From: Paramicrobacterium sp051513965
Lineage (GTDB): Bacteria > Actinomycetota > Actinomycetes > Actinomycetales > Microbacteriaceae
DNA length: 64,000 bases
NCBI RefSeq assembly: GCF_051513965.1
Contig: NZ_CP195847.1
Coordinates: 1,984,001-2,048,000 of the forward strand
Direction: 5' to 3'
Shown here: piece after piece, positions 44,567 through 53,255 of the stretch
Position numbering within the stretch: position 1 is the first letter of the stretch
Layout of the letters: every line of letters starts with the position of its first letter
Made by a program: the position numbers and the translations under genes
Notes under the pieces: generated by a model
The model's database searches: none
Told to the model about the DNA's origin: nothing
Seen by the model: the letters and a program-made list of their open reading frames with translations, nothing else

Positions 44567-44880
44567 AGTGCTCCGTTCGGACTTTGGGCACCACCGAAGC
44601 TCGCCGCTGGGAGCAGCGACGAGCGTCGGCGATGGTAGGGAGAATCATCGGAAGCGCTAGGGTTTGCGCTCCCAAGACCATATAGGAAGGCTCCCTAACA
44701 AAACAGCTAAATTACGAAATACCTTGTGCCCACTTCGGGGGACAAAGCGAGAGATGCTCGAGAATTCCGGGCGCCCACGCCCACAACGACGGAGGGCATT
44801 CGCGGCCCATAGGTGAAGGCGAGTGGATGGAACCGTGATCCAGCTGCGTGATCCCGCGGGTAAACACAATTAAATGAACG
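44567..44880. other. intergenic region upstream of the LPVTG surface gene
   Basis: About 310 bp with no convincing gene. It probably carries the surface gene's promoter and leader; I could not pick out a convincing -10/-35 pair. The AT-rich part (44690-44720, 44860-44880) is lower in GC than the surroundings. Confidence 0.4.
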
Positions 44881-44917
44881 ATGTCTCGCGACATAAGAGA
44901 ACTATGTCGCGAGACAT
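44881..44917 (-). terminator. hairpin after tRNA-Pro
   Basis: Perfect 14-bp inverted repeat ATGTCTCGCGACAT / ATGTCGCGAGACAT with a 9-nt loop, 7 bp beyond the tRNA 3' end. On the minus strand it is followed by CGTTCATTTAATT, so it probably terminates the tRNA transcript. Each arm is itself almost palindromic (ATGTC....GACAT), so a protein-binding site is an alternative. Confidence 0.6.
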
Positions 44918-44924
44918 CACAATG

Positions 44925-44998
44925 TCGGGGTGGCGGGATTCGAACCCACGACCTCCTCGTCCCGAACGAGGCGCGCTACCAAGCTGCGCCACACCCCG
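44925..44998 (-). tRNA. tRNA-Pro(CGG)
   Basis: A 74-nt cloverleaf. The acceptor stem is CGGGGTG/CACCCCG with discriminator A. The D-arm lies around GCGCAGCTTGGTAGCGC. The anticodon stem-loop CTCGTTCGGGACGAG gives anticodon CGG, and the T-arm contains GTTCGAATCC. CCA is not encoded. A hairpin follows at its 3' end. Confidence 0.96.
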
Positions 44999-45060
44999 AT
45001 TGGCCCTAAGGCCTCAACCATCCTAGCGGATGTTCAGCAGTGCTCGTGACACATCGCGGC

Positions 45061-45711
45061 TCATTCCGCCCTGATGTCGCCGATCAGCACGAGCTCGCCC
45101 TCGAGTTCGGCACGTCGATGGCGCGCGAGCGCAGCAATGTCGTCCGGTCCGGCATCACCCGCGGCATCCACAATCTTCTCAGCCGCGGCTGACAGCTGCT
45201 CGGCCGACACATCTTCCGTCGGCTCCCCCAGTTCATCGCGCAGCACAGTCGCTGCCCCAGCGCTCAGTCGCCCACCGACCACGGCGACCGCGATCGGCTG
45301 CCACCACGGCACATCCACCTCGATGTCGAGGTTCTGCGCTTCGATCACACCCTGAGCATCGATCACTCGTTCGGTTTCTGCAACCATCTCCCCCACTCGG
45401 GCAAGTCCCGCGGCCTCCGCAGACGACAGCCCCGCAAGTCGAGCCACCTGACCATCGGTGCGCACTGCGGTCTCCGCGGCGGCCACCGCGATGAGGGCAT
45501 CCGCCGCCTGCCGCAGCTGCCCCGCCTGCCAGAGCAGCTGATTCACGGCATCATCAGGCATCTGCTGCACAAGAGTCGACACATTGCCGACGGCGGTTCG
45601 CCGACGCGAGCCGCCCGCTACACCCAGCCCGCTGACCGCCGACACTTCGGCGCGGTCATGCACGCGAGCCACCTTGTTTACGGCATCCTCCAGCCGTCTG
45701 AAGATATCCAT
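45061..45711 (-). CDS. truncated DUF222 (13E12 family) protein lacking the HNH domain
   Basis: A 216-residue protein resembling the N-terminal half of DUF222/HNH (13E12 repeat) proteins: DDAVNQLLWQAGQLRQAADALIAVAAAETAVR, then GLSSAEAAGLARVGEMV and PIAVAVVGGRLSAGAATVL. Normal members are about 400-500 residues and end in an HNH nuclease; none follows here. It may be a decayed copy or a stand-alone form. A near-perfect SOS box lies 13 bp upstream, consistent with LexA control known for 13E12 genes. Confidence 0.65.
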   Translation of the reverse strand: MDIFRRLEDAVNKVARVHDRAEVSAVSGLGVAGGSRRRTAVGNVSTLVQQMPDDAVNQLLWQAGQLRQAADALIAVAAAETAVRTDGQVARLAGLSSAEAAGLARVGEMVAETERVIDAQGVIEAQNLDIEVDVPWWQPIAVAVVGGRLSAGAATVLRDELGEPTEDVSAEQLSAAAEKIVDAAGDAGPDDIAALARHRRAELEGELVLIGDIRAE

Positions 45712-45723
45712 TGCTCGATGGTA

Positions 45724-45739
45724 TCGAACACATCTTCGA
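45724..45739 (-). promoter_or_regulatory. SOS box (LexA site)
   Basis: TCGAACACATCTTCGA differs at one base from the actinobacterial SOS consensus TCGAAC-N4-GTTCGA. It lies 13 bp before the start of the truncated DUF222 gene. Confidence 0.75.
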
Positions 45740-45823
45740 GTGACAATCCCAAGCTGGCGAGTTGCCCCATTTCACACGCGCCTGAATTAGCATTGTTCGA
45801 CAGCGAGCAAAGCGAGGTAGCCG

Positions 45824-46285
45824 ATGTCCGCACCGAAGGAGCCCGAGTTCCGCATCCTGGCCTTCAGCAACGACGGCGAGGCCGAAGCCCAACTGAGGGC
45901 TTTGCTGGCCGAGAAGGTGGCGGAGGCGAAGCTTCCCGCCCGCGTCGTCGCCGAGAAGGGTGTGATCACGGCCGCGGTGGACCTCATCATCGGGCTCTCG
46001 GCCGCAGACGTCGATCGTGCTGTGCGCTTTCTCCCCGAGGGAGCGACCGTCGCTTTCACCGCCGCTGACCTTGCGGACGCACTCAATCCGGCGGCGAGCA
46101 TGGACCCGCGACTGCTCGTGACCGACGTGCGCCGACCGCGACGCGAGATTCCGCCAACCGTGAGCGAGCTGAGGGATGCCGTCGCGACAGCGCGCCGCAA
46201 CTGTCCGACCTCCGACGGCGAGGGGCTCGGCGACCGCGACCTCGACGAGACAGTGGAGCTCATCGTCCACCACCTCGCCTCCTAA
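45824..46285 (+). CDS. hypothetical protein, possibly a degenerate low-molecular-weight phosphatase fold
   Basis: A 153-residue soluble protein. VDLIIGLSAADVDRAVRFLP and TVAFTAADLADALN resemble the middle of LMW tyrosine phosphatases (ADLVL...FTLxEL). The C-terminal DRDLDETVELIVHHL is also similar to that family. The N-terminal CX5R catalytic loop is absent: FSNDGEAEAQ stands in its place. If it belongs to that family it is inactive; the relationship is an inference from pattern only. It is divergent from the SOS-linked gene, with a GCGAGGTAG ribosome site. Confidence 0.5.
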   Translation: MSAPKEPEFRILAFSNDGEAEAQLRALLAEKVAEAKLPARVVAEKGVITAAVDLIIGLSAADVDRAVRFLPEGATVAFTAADLADALNPAASMDPRLLVTDVRRPRREIPPTVSELRDAVATARRNCPTSDGEGLGDRDLDETVELIVHHLAS

Positions 46286-46319
46286 CAGAGCGCCGCCGAG
46301 GCAGACTCCGGCAGAGCGA

Positions 46320-46883
46320 TCAGCCGGCGGGCGTCGTCACGACGTGATGCGACCAGGCACCATCCGAATCGCGAGCGTACTCCACACGGGTGTGGTTGCG
46401 GTCTTCGCGCGCCTGCATGAACTCGATCTCGTCGGGGTCGAGCGTGTAGACCTGCCAGTCGGGGTTCGGGGACCCGGTGTAGCTCGGGCGCTTCTCCCAG
46501 TCAGCCTGCGACACGTCGTCGCCCAGGGCGCGCGCAGTTCCGGTCACACGAACCTGCCGGCCGGACTCGCGCCAGAAGAACACCATCGATGCGCGCGGGT
46601 TGCGCCCCAGTTCGACGCCCTTGCGTGAGGTTCGGTGCGTTGAGAAGTGGTAGCCGCTCTCATCGACGTCTTTCAGGATCAGCGTGCGACCCACAGGGGT
46701 TCCATCACGTCGCGTTGTCACGAACGTCATGGCGTGAGGCTGCCGCGCTCCGGTCTCGATCGCCTGGTTGAGCCACGCGACGAACAGCTCGGTCGGGTCG
46801 GCAGGCACGGCCTCGGGGTCGAGCACGGGCAGATCCGCGGGGAACGCCGGAAGCCCTCTCAACCGCTCGCGAATGTCATCCAT
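46320..46883 (-). CDS. pyridoxamine 5'-phosphate oxidase family protein (PdxH-like)
   Basis: FMN-dependent flavoprotein of 187 residues. RTLILKDVDESGYHFSTHRTSRKG forms the FMN-binding strands, followed by NPRASMVFFWRESGRQVRV and EIEFMQAREDRNHTRVEY. It is shorter than typical PdxH (~210-230) and the RLHDR of the substrate site is replaced by DRNHTR, so the PNP-oxidase activity is uncertain. The ATG at 46883 follows GGAGGTGCAG. It lies 50 bp downstream of the Fic gene. Confidence 0.8.
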   Translation of the reverse strand: MDDIRERLRGLPAFPADLPVLDPEAVPADPTELFVAWLNQAIETGARQPHAMTFVTTRRDGTPVGRTLILKDVDESGYHFSTHRTSRKGVELGRNPRASMVFFWRESGRQVRVTGTARALGDDVSQADWEKRPSYTGSPNPDWQVYTLDPDEIEFMQAREDRNHTRVEYARDSDGAWSHHVVTTPAG

Positions 46884-46933
46884 CTGCACCTCCTTCACAT
46901 GGGTTGTCAGCGTGTTTCCGAGCGTAGTCAACG

Positions 46934-47782
46934 TCACTGTCTGGCAGCACACGAGACAGTGAACGCCAACAGTTGAGTTGCATCGTCGGTCTGGAACAGG
47001 TGGTCGAGAGCGACGTTGAACTCAAGGCGCCGCGAGTTCGGGATGCTCACGGCGTCAAAGCCATGCGACATCAACTCTCCGGCCATCATCAGTCTGGCAG
47101 TGCGCTTGTTGCCATCGAAGTAGTACTGCGTGCGGGTCGCAGCCGCGTTATAGACAAGTGCGCGCTCTCGCGGATCTTCGATTTCCGAAAGCGCTTCGGT
47201 CAGCAGCTGCCAGCGTTGCTGAAGCTCGCCTTCGGGAACGCCGTCCACATACCCACCAGTGGTCAGCTGCACTGTGCCGCCACCGCGAACGGCCCCCTCG
47301 CCGCGGAAGTGTCCGGATTCGATCGCCTCATGCCGAGCCACGAGCGCGTGTACGTGGTCCGACGTCCGCTTGGAGAGGCGGAATTCTCCTGCGCCGACGA
47401 GTTCGTCGACAAAGCTGTAACCCTCGCTCAGCGCGAGGATCTGCTGCTCTTCTTCAATCCGCTTACCTTGCACAGTGGTTCCATCGAGCAGAGTCCTGAC
47501 TTCCGGGAGTGTGAAAGTGTTGCCCTCCAGTGCTGCTGCGTTCCAGATGAGATCGGGTAGCGCGGCACGGAACCTGTGCCGCGCCTTTTCAACACCCACG
47601 GCTGTGATGAGAGAGACGTCGACCTGCGAGAAGTCCCAACTCACACCGGTCAGCTCCCGCTGGGCGGCCTGATCAGCCTGCTGCACCGAATCTGCCGCAT
47701 TCGTCGCTCGCGCAGACTCGGATGCCTTCAAAGCGCTGACATCCCGTGAAGTTTTTGCCCATGTGCGTCGTACGTCGTTCAT
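46934..47782 (-). CDS. Fic family protein with substituted active-site histidine
   Basis: A 282-residue protein with a Fic domain. The usual HPFxxGNGR loop reads QYYFDGNKR, so the catalytic His is Gln, while DGNKR is kept. An inhibitory-helix-like segment NAAALEGN lies in the N-terminal third, where the motif S/T-x-x-x-E-G/N has Ala instead of Ser/Thr. The activity (AMPylation or related) is therefore doubtful or altered. Its start overlaps the XRE gene stop by 4 bp, giving an XRE-Fic module of toxin-antitoxin layout. Confidence 0.85.
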   Translation of the reverse strand: MNDVRRTWAKTSRDVSALKASESARATNAADSVQQADQAAQRELTGVSWDFSQVDVSLITAVGVEKARHRFRAALPDLIWNAAALEGNTFTLPEVRTLLDGTTVQGKRIEEEQQILALSEGYSFVDELVGAGEFRLSKRTSDHVHALVARHEAIESGHFRGEGAVRGGGTVQLTTGGYVDGVPEGELQQRWQLLTEALSEIEDPRERALVYNAAATRTQYYFDGNKRTARLMMAGELMSHGFDAVSIPNSRRLEFNVALDHLFQTDDATQLLAFTVSCAARQ

Positions 47783-48522
47783 TCCGTCGACCAGCTTTCA
47801 GCGACCACGCGAGCCGCGCGCTCAAGTTCCCCGCCAAGACCGATGCAGTCGAGAAGAATTTGCACCGGCGCGACGTATCTCACCGCGCCTTCGCTCCACG
47901 AATCGACCTGCACAGCGTCAGTGATCTGGGCCACGACCACCTGCGCGTTGAGTGGCGACGTCACCCGAGTATGCGTGTCGAGGAGCATGCTGGCGGCGCG
48001 GTCTGGGTCTTGGACCCAGAGGATGCTGGCTCCAGCACGCGGCGCGTCACCCTCGGCCGCCGTGAGAGCAGCCCAGCCTGATACTGCCCAGGTGCCATCC
48101 GCGGCGCTCCCGGCAGACGCGAGGCGCAGGGCGCTGCGATCGCCACGAAACAGCAGTGCTGCTTTGCGCTCAGCGGGAGCGGATGCGCGACCAGCTACGG
48201 CGACGACATCCACAGGGTCGTCGAACTGCTCGAGCCGCTTCAGCCACTGTTGCTCGCTTGCGTTCGGCTCGTAACCCTCCATTGTCGGGTCGAGGAGCAT
48301 TCGCGCCGCAGAAGCCGCGGCGGGGTCACTGAGCGGCCGCAGGTCGACCTCAAGGTCGAGGCCGTGCACGATCGCGAGTTCACGCAGCGTCGCCAGTGTC
48401 GGCTCTGTCTCACCGCGGGCAATCCGGTGGATCGTGGACCGGTTCACGCGCGAACGGCGTGCCAGTTCAGCTGCCGACATACCTGTCGGCGGCGTGACGA
48501 GACGGCGAATAAGTTGTTGCAT
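47779..48522 (-). CDS. XRE-type regulator with C-terminal extension, partner of Fic
   Basis: A 247-residue protein. Residues ~14-60 form a helix-turn-helix (MSAAELARRSRVNRSTIHRI then ARGETEPTLATLREL), followed by ~180 residues of unknown fold. The ATG lies only about 10 bases after a GATAAA -10 element (with TTGCGC 17 bp further up), so the mRNA may be leaderless. Two identical-type palindromes cover the promoter and start codon, implying autorepression. Confidence 0.82.
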   Translation of the reverse strand: MQQLIRRLVTPPTGMSAAELARRSRVNRSTIHRIARGETEPTLATLRELAIVHGLDLEVDLRPLSDPAAASAARMLLDPTMEGYEPNASEQQWLKRLEQFDDPVDVVAVAGRASAPAERKAALLFRGDRSALRLASAGSAADGTWAVSGWAALTAAEGDAPRAGASILWVQDPDRAASMLLDTHTRVTSPLNAQVVVAQITDAVQVDSWSEGAVRYVAPVQILLDCIGLGGELERAARVVAESWSTE

Positions 48523-48561
48523 ACACGCAACTTTATCAAATTAGAGTTGCATCTGCGCAAC
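48516..48561 (-). promoter_or_regulatory. paired operators of the XRE-Fic module
   Basis: GTTGCATACACGCAAC (48516-48531) and GTTGCATCTGCGCAAC (48546-48561) share GTTGC-N6-GCAAC and are exactly 30 bp apart, close to three helical turns. One overlaps the XRE start codon and the other the -35 region. Confidence 0.8.
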
Positions 48562-48682
48562 ATCAACCCGACAACACGCATACATGCTCGCGCTCTGCTC
48601 CTTCAACCCTCTTTCCCGAGAAAGTCCTCCGGCGTAAAGTCGGGGCCACGTGTCTTCGCTTTCGGCTGGTCTGGAGGTGGCT

Positions 48683-51088
48683 ATGACGAACGATGCACTT
48701 GACGCATGGTGGCGAGCGGCCAATTACCTGAGTGCCGCGCAGATCTATCTGAAGAGCAACCCGCTGCTGCGGGAGCCTCTGACGGCTGAGGACATCAAGC
48801 CGCGGCTGCTGGGACACTGGGGCACGGCTCCCGGGTTGAACCTCGTCTATGCGCACCTCAACCGCATCATCACGGAGCGTCGTCAAGAGATGCTCTACGT
48901 CTGCGGCCCCGGCCACGGCGGCGCAGCGATGGTGGCGAACGCCTGGCTCGACGGCACCTACTCGGAGCTGATGCCGGAGGTCAGCTTCGACGAGAAGGGT
49001 CTCGCGCAGCTTGTCCGGCAGTTCTCCTTTCCTGGCGGCATCCCTTCACATGCTGCCCCGGAGACACCGGGCTCCATCAATGAGGGCGGCGAGTTGGGGT
49101 ACTCGCTCATGCACGCGTATGGCGCAGCGCTCGACAACCCCAGCCTCGTGGTCGCGTGCGTCATCGGCGATGGCGAAGCCGAGACGGGTCCGCTGGCCGC
49201 GAGTTGGCGCGCCCACATGTTTCTGAACCCGGTGCGCGACGGCTTTGTGCTGCCGATTCTGCACCTGAACGGCTACAAGATCGCCTCGCCCACTCCCCTG
49301 GCGCGCATTCCCGACGGCTACCTGCACGCGTTTCTGCGCGGCAATGGCTACGAGCCGTTCACGGTCGAGGCGGGGCTCGATGACACGTCGGTGATACACC
49401 CGATGATGGCAGAGACGATGGATGCCGCTTTCGACCGCCTGGCCGAGATTCGCGCGGCCGGAATCGACGGCGCCTCGAGCATGCCGCGCTGGCCGGTCAT
49501 CGTGATGCGCACGCCGAAGGGATGGACCGGTCCGCGCTTCGTCGACGGAAAACAGGTCGAGGGCACCGAGGCCTCGCACCAGATTCCGCTCAAGGAGGTG
49601 CGCGAAGATCCGGAGCACCTGCACCAGCTCGAGGGCTGGCTGCAGTCGTATCGCCCGGCCGAGCTGTTCACCGCAGACGGGGCACCGGCACCGATTCTCG
49701 ACGAGATCCGTCCTGACCCAGGCCTCAGCATGAGTGCATCACCGCACGCGCAGGGCGGCATCGCGTCGCCGCTGACGCTGCCCGAGCTCGCACCGTACGA
49801 GGCTCCGGCGGTGACGGACGGCGGCACGGCATCCGACCCTGATGCGACGGCGCCGGCGACGACGGTCTTCGCGGGCTGGCTCACAGAGCTGATGCGCGCG
49901 AACCCCGACGCGTTCCGCCTGTTCGGCCCCGACGAGGTCGAGTCGAACCGTTTGGGCCAGGTGTTCGAGGTGACCGACCGCACGTGGAATCTCGACGAGC
50001 ACGACACCGACACCAACCTGGGGCACGATGGCGCGGTCATCGAGGCGCTCAGCGAGCACCTGATGCAGGGGATGCTCGAGGGCTACCTCCTGAGCGGCCG
50101 CCACGGGCTCATCACGTCGTATGAGGCGTTCATCCACATCGTCGATTCGATGTTCAACCAGCACGCGAAGTGGCTTGAGGCCTCGCGTGACGTCGAATGG
50201 CGAAAGCCGGTCGCCTCGCTGAACTACCTGCTGTCGTCGCACGTGTGGCGGCAGGACCACAACGGCTTCTCACATCAGGACCCTGGCTTTCTCAATCTCG
50301 TGGTCAACAAGGGTCCCGACATCGTGCGTGTCTATCTGCCGCCCGATGCGAACACGCTGCTTTCGACCATGCGGCACGTCTTCGACACGCACGACCGCAT
50401 CAACGTGGTGGTCGCGGGCAAGAACGACCAGCCGAGCTGGCTGAGCCTCGACGACGCCGAGAAGCACGCAGCGGCCGGCCTCGGCGTGTGGGACTGGGCT
50501 GGCAACGAGGGCAGCGGCATCCCGGGCTCAGACAGTGACAGCACGGATGCTGCAGCAGCCGCCGACCCGCACGTGGTCATCGCCTGTGCAGGCGATGTTC
50601 CGACGATCGAGGCGATCGCGGCCGCGCAGCTCATCCGCGAGACGTTGCCCGACCTTCGGGTGCGGGTTGTGAACGTGGTCGATCTCATGCGGCTGGCGTC
50701 GCATGAGCAGCATCCTCACGGTCTGTCTGATGCCGACTTCGATGCTGTGTTCACGCGCGAGTGCCCGGTGATCTTCGCGTTCCACGGGTATCCATCGCTC
50801 ATTCACCAGCTGACGTACAAGCGCACGAACCACGCGGGCTTCCACGTGCACGGATTCGCCGAGCGCGGCACCACGACCACGCCGTTCGACATGGTTCACC
50901 TGAACGATCTCGACCGGTATGCCCTCGCGATCGACGCGGTCACGCGGGCCGGACTCGACGAGACGGGTGCCGGAAGCACGGCGATCCACGACTGGTGGAC
51001 CGCCCGAGACGACGCGCGGGCATACGCCTACGAGCACGGCGAGGACCCGCCGTGGATCACGGACTGGGAGTTCCGCTTCCCCCAATGA
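48683..51088 (+). CDS. xfp: phosphoketolase (xylulose-5-P/fructose-6-P)
   Basis: TPP enzyme that cleaves xylulose-5-P or fructose-6-P with phosphate to acetyl-P plus glyceraldehyde-3-P or erythrose-4-P. The 801-residue length is normal. GHWGTAPGLNLVYAHLNR, VCGPGHGGAAM, CVIGDGEAETGPLAASWRAH (TPP/Mg) and the C-terminal EFRFPQ are signatures. The ATG at 48683 follows TGGAGGTGG. It stands alone, and no acetate kinase or phosphotransacetylase is nearby. Confidence 0.95.
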   Translation: MTNDALDAWWRAANYLSAAQIYLKSNPLLREPLTAEDIKPRLLGHWGTAPGLNLVYAHLNRIITERRQEMLYVCGPGHGGAAMVANAWLDGTYSELMPEVSFDEKGLAQLVRQFSFPGGIPSHAAPETPGSINEGGELGYSLMHAYGAALDNPSLVVACVIGDGEAETGPLAASWRAHMFLNPVRDGFVLPILHLNGYKIASPTPLARIPDGYLHAFLRGNGYEPFTVEAGLDDTSVIHPMMAETMDAAFDRLAEIRAAGIDGASSMPRWPVIVMRTPKGWTGPRFVDGKQVEGTEASHQIPLKEVREDPEHLHQLEGWLQSYRPAELFTADGAPAPILDEIRPDPGLSMSASPHAQGGIASPLTLPELAPYEAPAVTDGGTASDPDATAPATTVFAGWLTELMRANPDAFRLFGPDEVESNRLGQVFEVTDRTWNLDEHDTDTNLGHDGAVIEALSEHLMQGMLEGYLLSGRHGLITSYEAFIHIVDSMFNQHAKWLEASRDVEWRKPVASLNYLLSSHVWRQDHNGFSHQDPGFLNLVVNKGPDIVRVYLPPDANTLLSTMRHVFDTHDRINVVVAGKNDQPSWLSLDDAEKHAAAGLGVWDWAGNEGSGIPGSDSDSTDAAAAADPHVVIACAGDVPTIEAIAAAQLIRETLPDLRVRVVNVVDLMRLASHEQHPHGLSDADFDAVFTRECPVIFAFHGYPSLIHQLTYKRTNHAGFHVHGFAERGTTTTPFDMVHLNDLDRYALAIDAVTRAGLDETGAGSTAIHDWWTARDDARAYAYEHGEDPPWITDWEFRFPQ

Positions 51089-51349
51089 TGATGCTCATTT
51101 CTCAACTTGTGACCATTTCGCGACATACGTTCGCATAAGTCCGCGAGCTTGGAGCTATCTCAGCAGGCTCTACGTTCGACACCTTTCCCTGGTTATAGAG
51201 GGTTTCTGAACAATCGAAAGATTTGCACGATCTCCTGGGGCCAGCAAAATTTTGCCCCGTTGTGGGGGCTTAATGTCCCGTCATATTCACTCAAATTGAC
51301 CCTCTCTCATGTCGAAAGACCCGTTCATAGACATGTACAAGGGGAAAAG

Positions 51350-53167
51350 TTGAAACAACATCGAGGTTGGCGGATGCTCGCAGCCGGCACCGTCGCGGCA
51401 GCAACGGCCGCGGCATTGTCGTTCACGGCAGCAGCGCCCGCGTTTGCTGATGGAACCAACGGCGAGGTGCGTGGGTACCTATGGCCAGGCGGCAACGGCG
51501 TTCCGAACTGGGAGGGCACATACCGAATGCCCGATGGAACGGAAGCATGGTGCGCTTCTGTGTGGGAGCCGGAGCCGATTTACGCCGATTCCTACGGCGA
51601 TCCTGTGCCACTCACGAAAGAAGACGGAACAGCCCTCTCTTCCAGCGACATGAGCACACTCGCGTATGTGATCTCAACGGCGAGCCATATGGTCATCAAC
51701 AAGTCCGGCAAGACCGCGGACTCGTACGCGGCCGCGGCATCCGTGATCATTCACGACAAGACCAACGGTGCACCGAACGAGTACAAGCCAGAGTGGCCGC
51801 TCGGCCACTTCGACAATGGCGACGACCCCCTCGGCACGGGCCAGCAGACTGACGCTGTTCACGGGATTTACGATTCGCTCCTCGCAGATGCCTCGAAATA
51901 CGCGGGCCCGTGGACGATCGCGCTGGACGGTATCGACACTGTCACGTTGGGTGACACAGTCACGATTACAGGATCGCTGACGTCGGGCACTGGCGCCGGT
52001 GTCCCCAATCGCGACGTCACCTTCGACTCGACTGGAATCGACCTCGTGTCTACGACCGTCCCAACAAACGCTGATGGAGTGTTCACTGTCGAGGGGATTG
52101 TCACGGCAGAGGTCGCAAGCGCGACAGTGAGCCGCATCGCTCCCGCAGACACTGTGATGATGCGTGAACCTGTTTCTTGGGACTCAAACTCGGCTCGCCC
52201 GCAGAACATGATTCTGATCGATGACTCGGCTGTCTCGGACACTGTGAATCTGACAGTGGAAGCTGCTCCAGCGCCGTCGATCGGTACGTCAGCAACTGAC
52301 CAGTCTGACGGCGACAAGATCATCGCTTGGGACGGTGGAACCGTCGTCGACGCCGTCTCCTACGAGAATCTCACGCCAGGCGAGGAATACACGCTCACCG
52401 GCGAACTCGTAAACAAGGAGACTGGTGAGAAGACCGGCATCACCGGCGAAACTACCTTCACCCCGACTGAGGCCAACGGCACCGTCGACGTCACCTTCAC
52501 CGTCCCGGAAGGATTCGACGGAACCACCCTCGTCGCATACGAGAAACTCCTCGACTCCGAAGGCACCGTCATCGCCACCCATGAAGACATCAACGACGAC
52601 GCACAGACCGTCACCGTCGAAGATAAGCCAGCGCCGTCGATCGGTACGTCAGCAACTGACCAGTCTGACGGCGACAAGATCATCGCTTGGGACGGTGGAA
52701 CCGTCGTCGACGCCGTCTCCTACGAGAATCTCACGCCAGGCGAGGAATACACGCTCACCGGCGAACTCGTAAACAAGGAGACTGGTGAGAAGACCGGCAT
52801 CACCGGCGAAACTACCTTCACCCCGACTGAGGCCAACGGCACCGTCGACGTCACCTTCACCGTCCCGGAAGGATTCGACGGAACCACCCTCGTCGCATAC
52901 GAGAAACTCCTCGACTCCGAAGGCACCGTCATCGCCACCCATGAAGACATCAACGACGACGCACAGACCGTCACCGTCGAAGATAAGCCAAATGCGCCAG
53001 CACCATCGGCAGACGGTGATGAGCCGACCGCGACCGGCATCACCGCCCACACGGGCGGGACGCCGGTGGATGGTGCCTCGACTGGCATCTGGGTGTCGCT
53101 GATTCTTCTCGGGGCCGCGCTCAGCTTCGGTACGGCTGCGTACGCGCGACGTCGTCAAAACCAGTAA
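51350..53167 (+). CDS. VaFE-repeat surface-anchored protein (sortase substrate, pilin-like)
   Basis: A 605-residue secreted protein. The start is a TTG after AAGGGG, giving MKQHRGWRMLAAGTVAAATA as signal peptide. An N-terminal domain (TED-like, with Cys in EAWCASVW) and a bacterial-Ig-like segment precede two VaFE repeats (Ile-Gly-Thr-Ser start, ELTGE, YEKLLD with Glu), which in this family form isopeptide bonds. The C-terminus has TAHTGG near residue 565, a hydrophobic helix and RRRQNQ, an LAxTG-like sorting signal. A class F sortase gene follows. The repeats are identical at DNA level. Confidence 0.85.
   Translation: MKQHRGWRMLAAGTVAAATAAALSFTAAAPAFADGTNGEVRGYLWPGGNGVPNWEGTYRMPDGTEAWCASVWEPEPIYADSYGDPVPLTKEDGTALSSSDMSTLAYVISTASHMVINKSGKTADSYAAAASVIIHDKTNGAPNEYKPEWPLGHFDNGDDPLGTGQQTDAVHGIYDSLLADASKYAGPWTIALDGIDTVTLGDTVTITGSLTSGTGAGVPNRDVTFDSTGIDLVSTTVPTNADGVFTVEGIVTAEVASATVSRIAPADTVMMREPVSWDSNSARPQNMILIDDSAVSDTVNLTVEAAPAPSIGTSATDQSDGDKIIAWDGGTVVDAVSYENLTPGEEYTLTGELVNKETGEKTGITGETTFTPTEANGTVDVTFTVPEGFDGTTLVAYEKLLDSEGTVIATHEDINDDAQTVTVEDKPAPSIGTSATDQSDGDKIIAWDGGTVVDAVSYENLTPGEEYTLTGELVNKETGEKTGITGETTFTPTEANGTVDVTFTVPEGFDGTTLVAYEKLLDSEGTVIATHEDINDDAQTVTVEDKPNAPAPSADGDEPTATGITAHTGGTPVDGASTGIWVSLILLGAALSFGTAAYARRRQNQ
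52268..52990 (+). repeat. perfect 360-bp tandem repeat (two copies)
   Basis: The DNA from 52268 to 52630 recurs unchanged at 52628 to 52990, a period of 360 bp (120 codons). Each copy encodes one VaFE domain. There are no synonymous differences, so the duplication is recent or is being homogenised. Confidence 0.97.
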
Positions 53168-53184
53168 GTCCAATTGAAGCCGTT

Positions 53185-53242
53185 CGGGTGTCACCGAAAT
53201 TCTCCGCCCCCTCGGTGGCACCCGAGCACACCCTTGTCTTTT
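53185..53242 (+). terminator. stem-loop between pilin and sortase genes
   Basis: CGGGTGTCACCGA (53185-53197) pairs with TCGGTGGCACCCG (53212-53224) with one G-U, followed by a T-rich run CTTGTCTTTTCC. It probably lowers sortase expression relative to its more abundant substrate. Confidence 0.65.
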
Positions 53243-53255
53243 CCGAGAGAGACGT

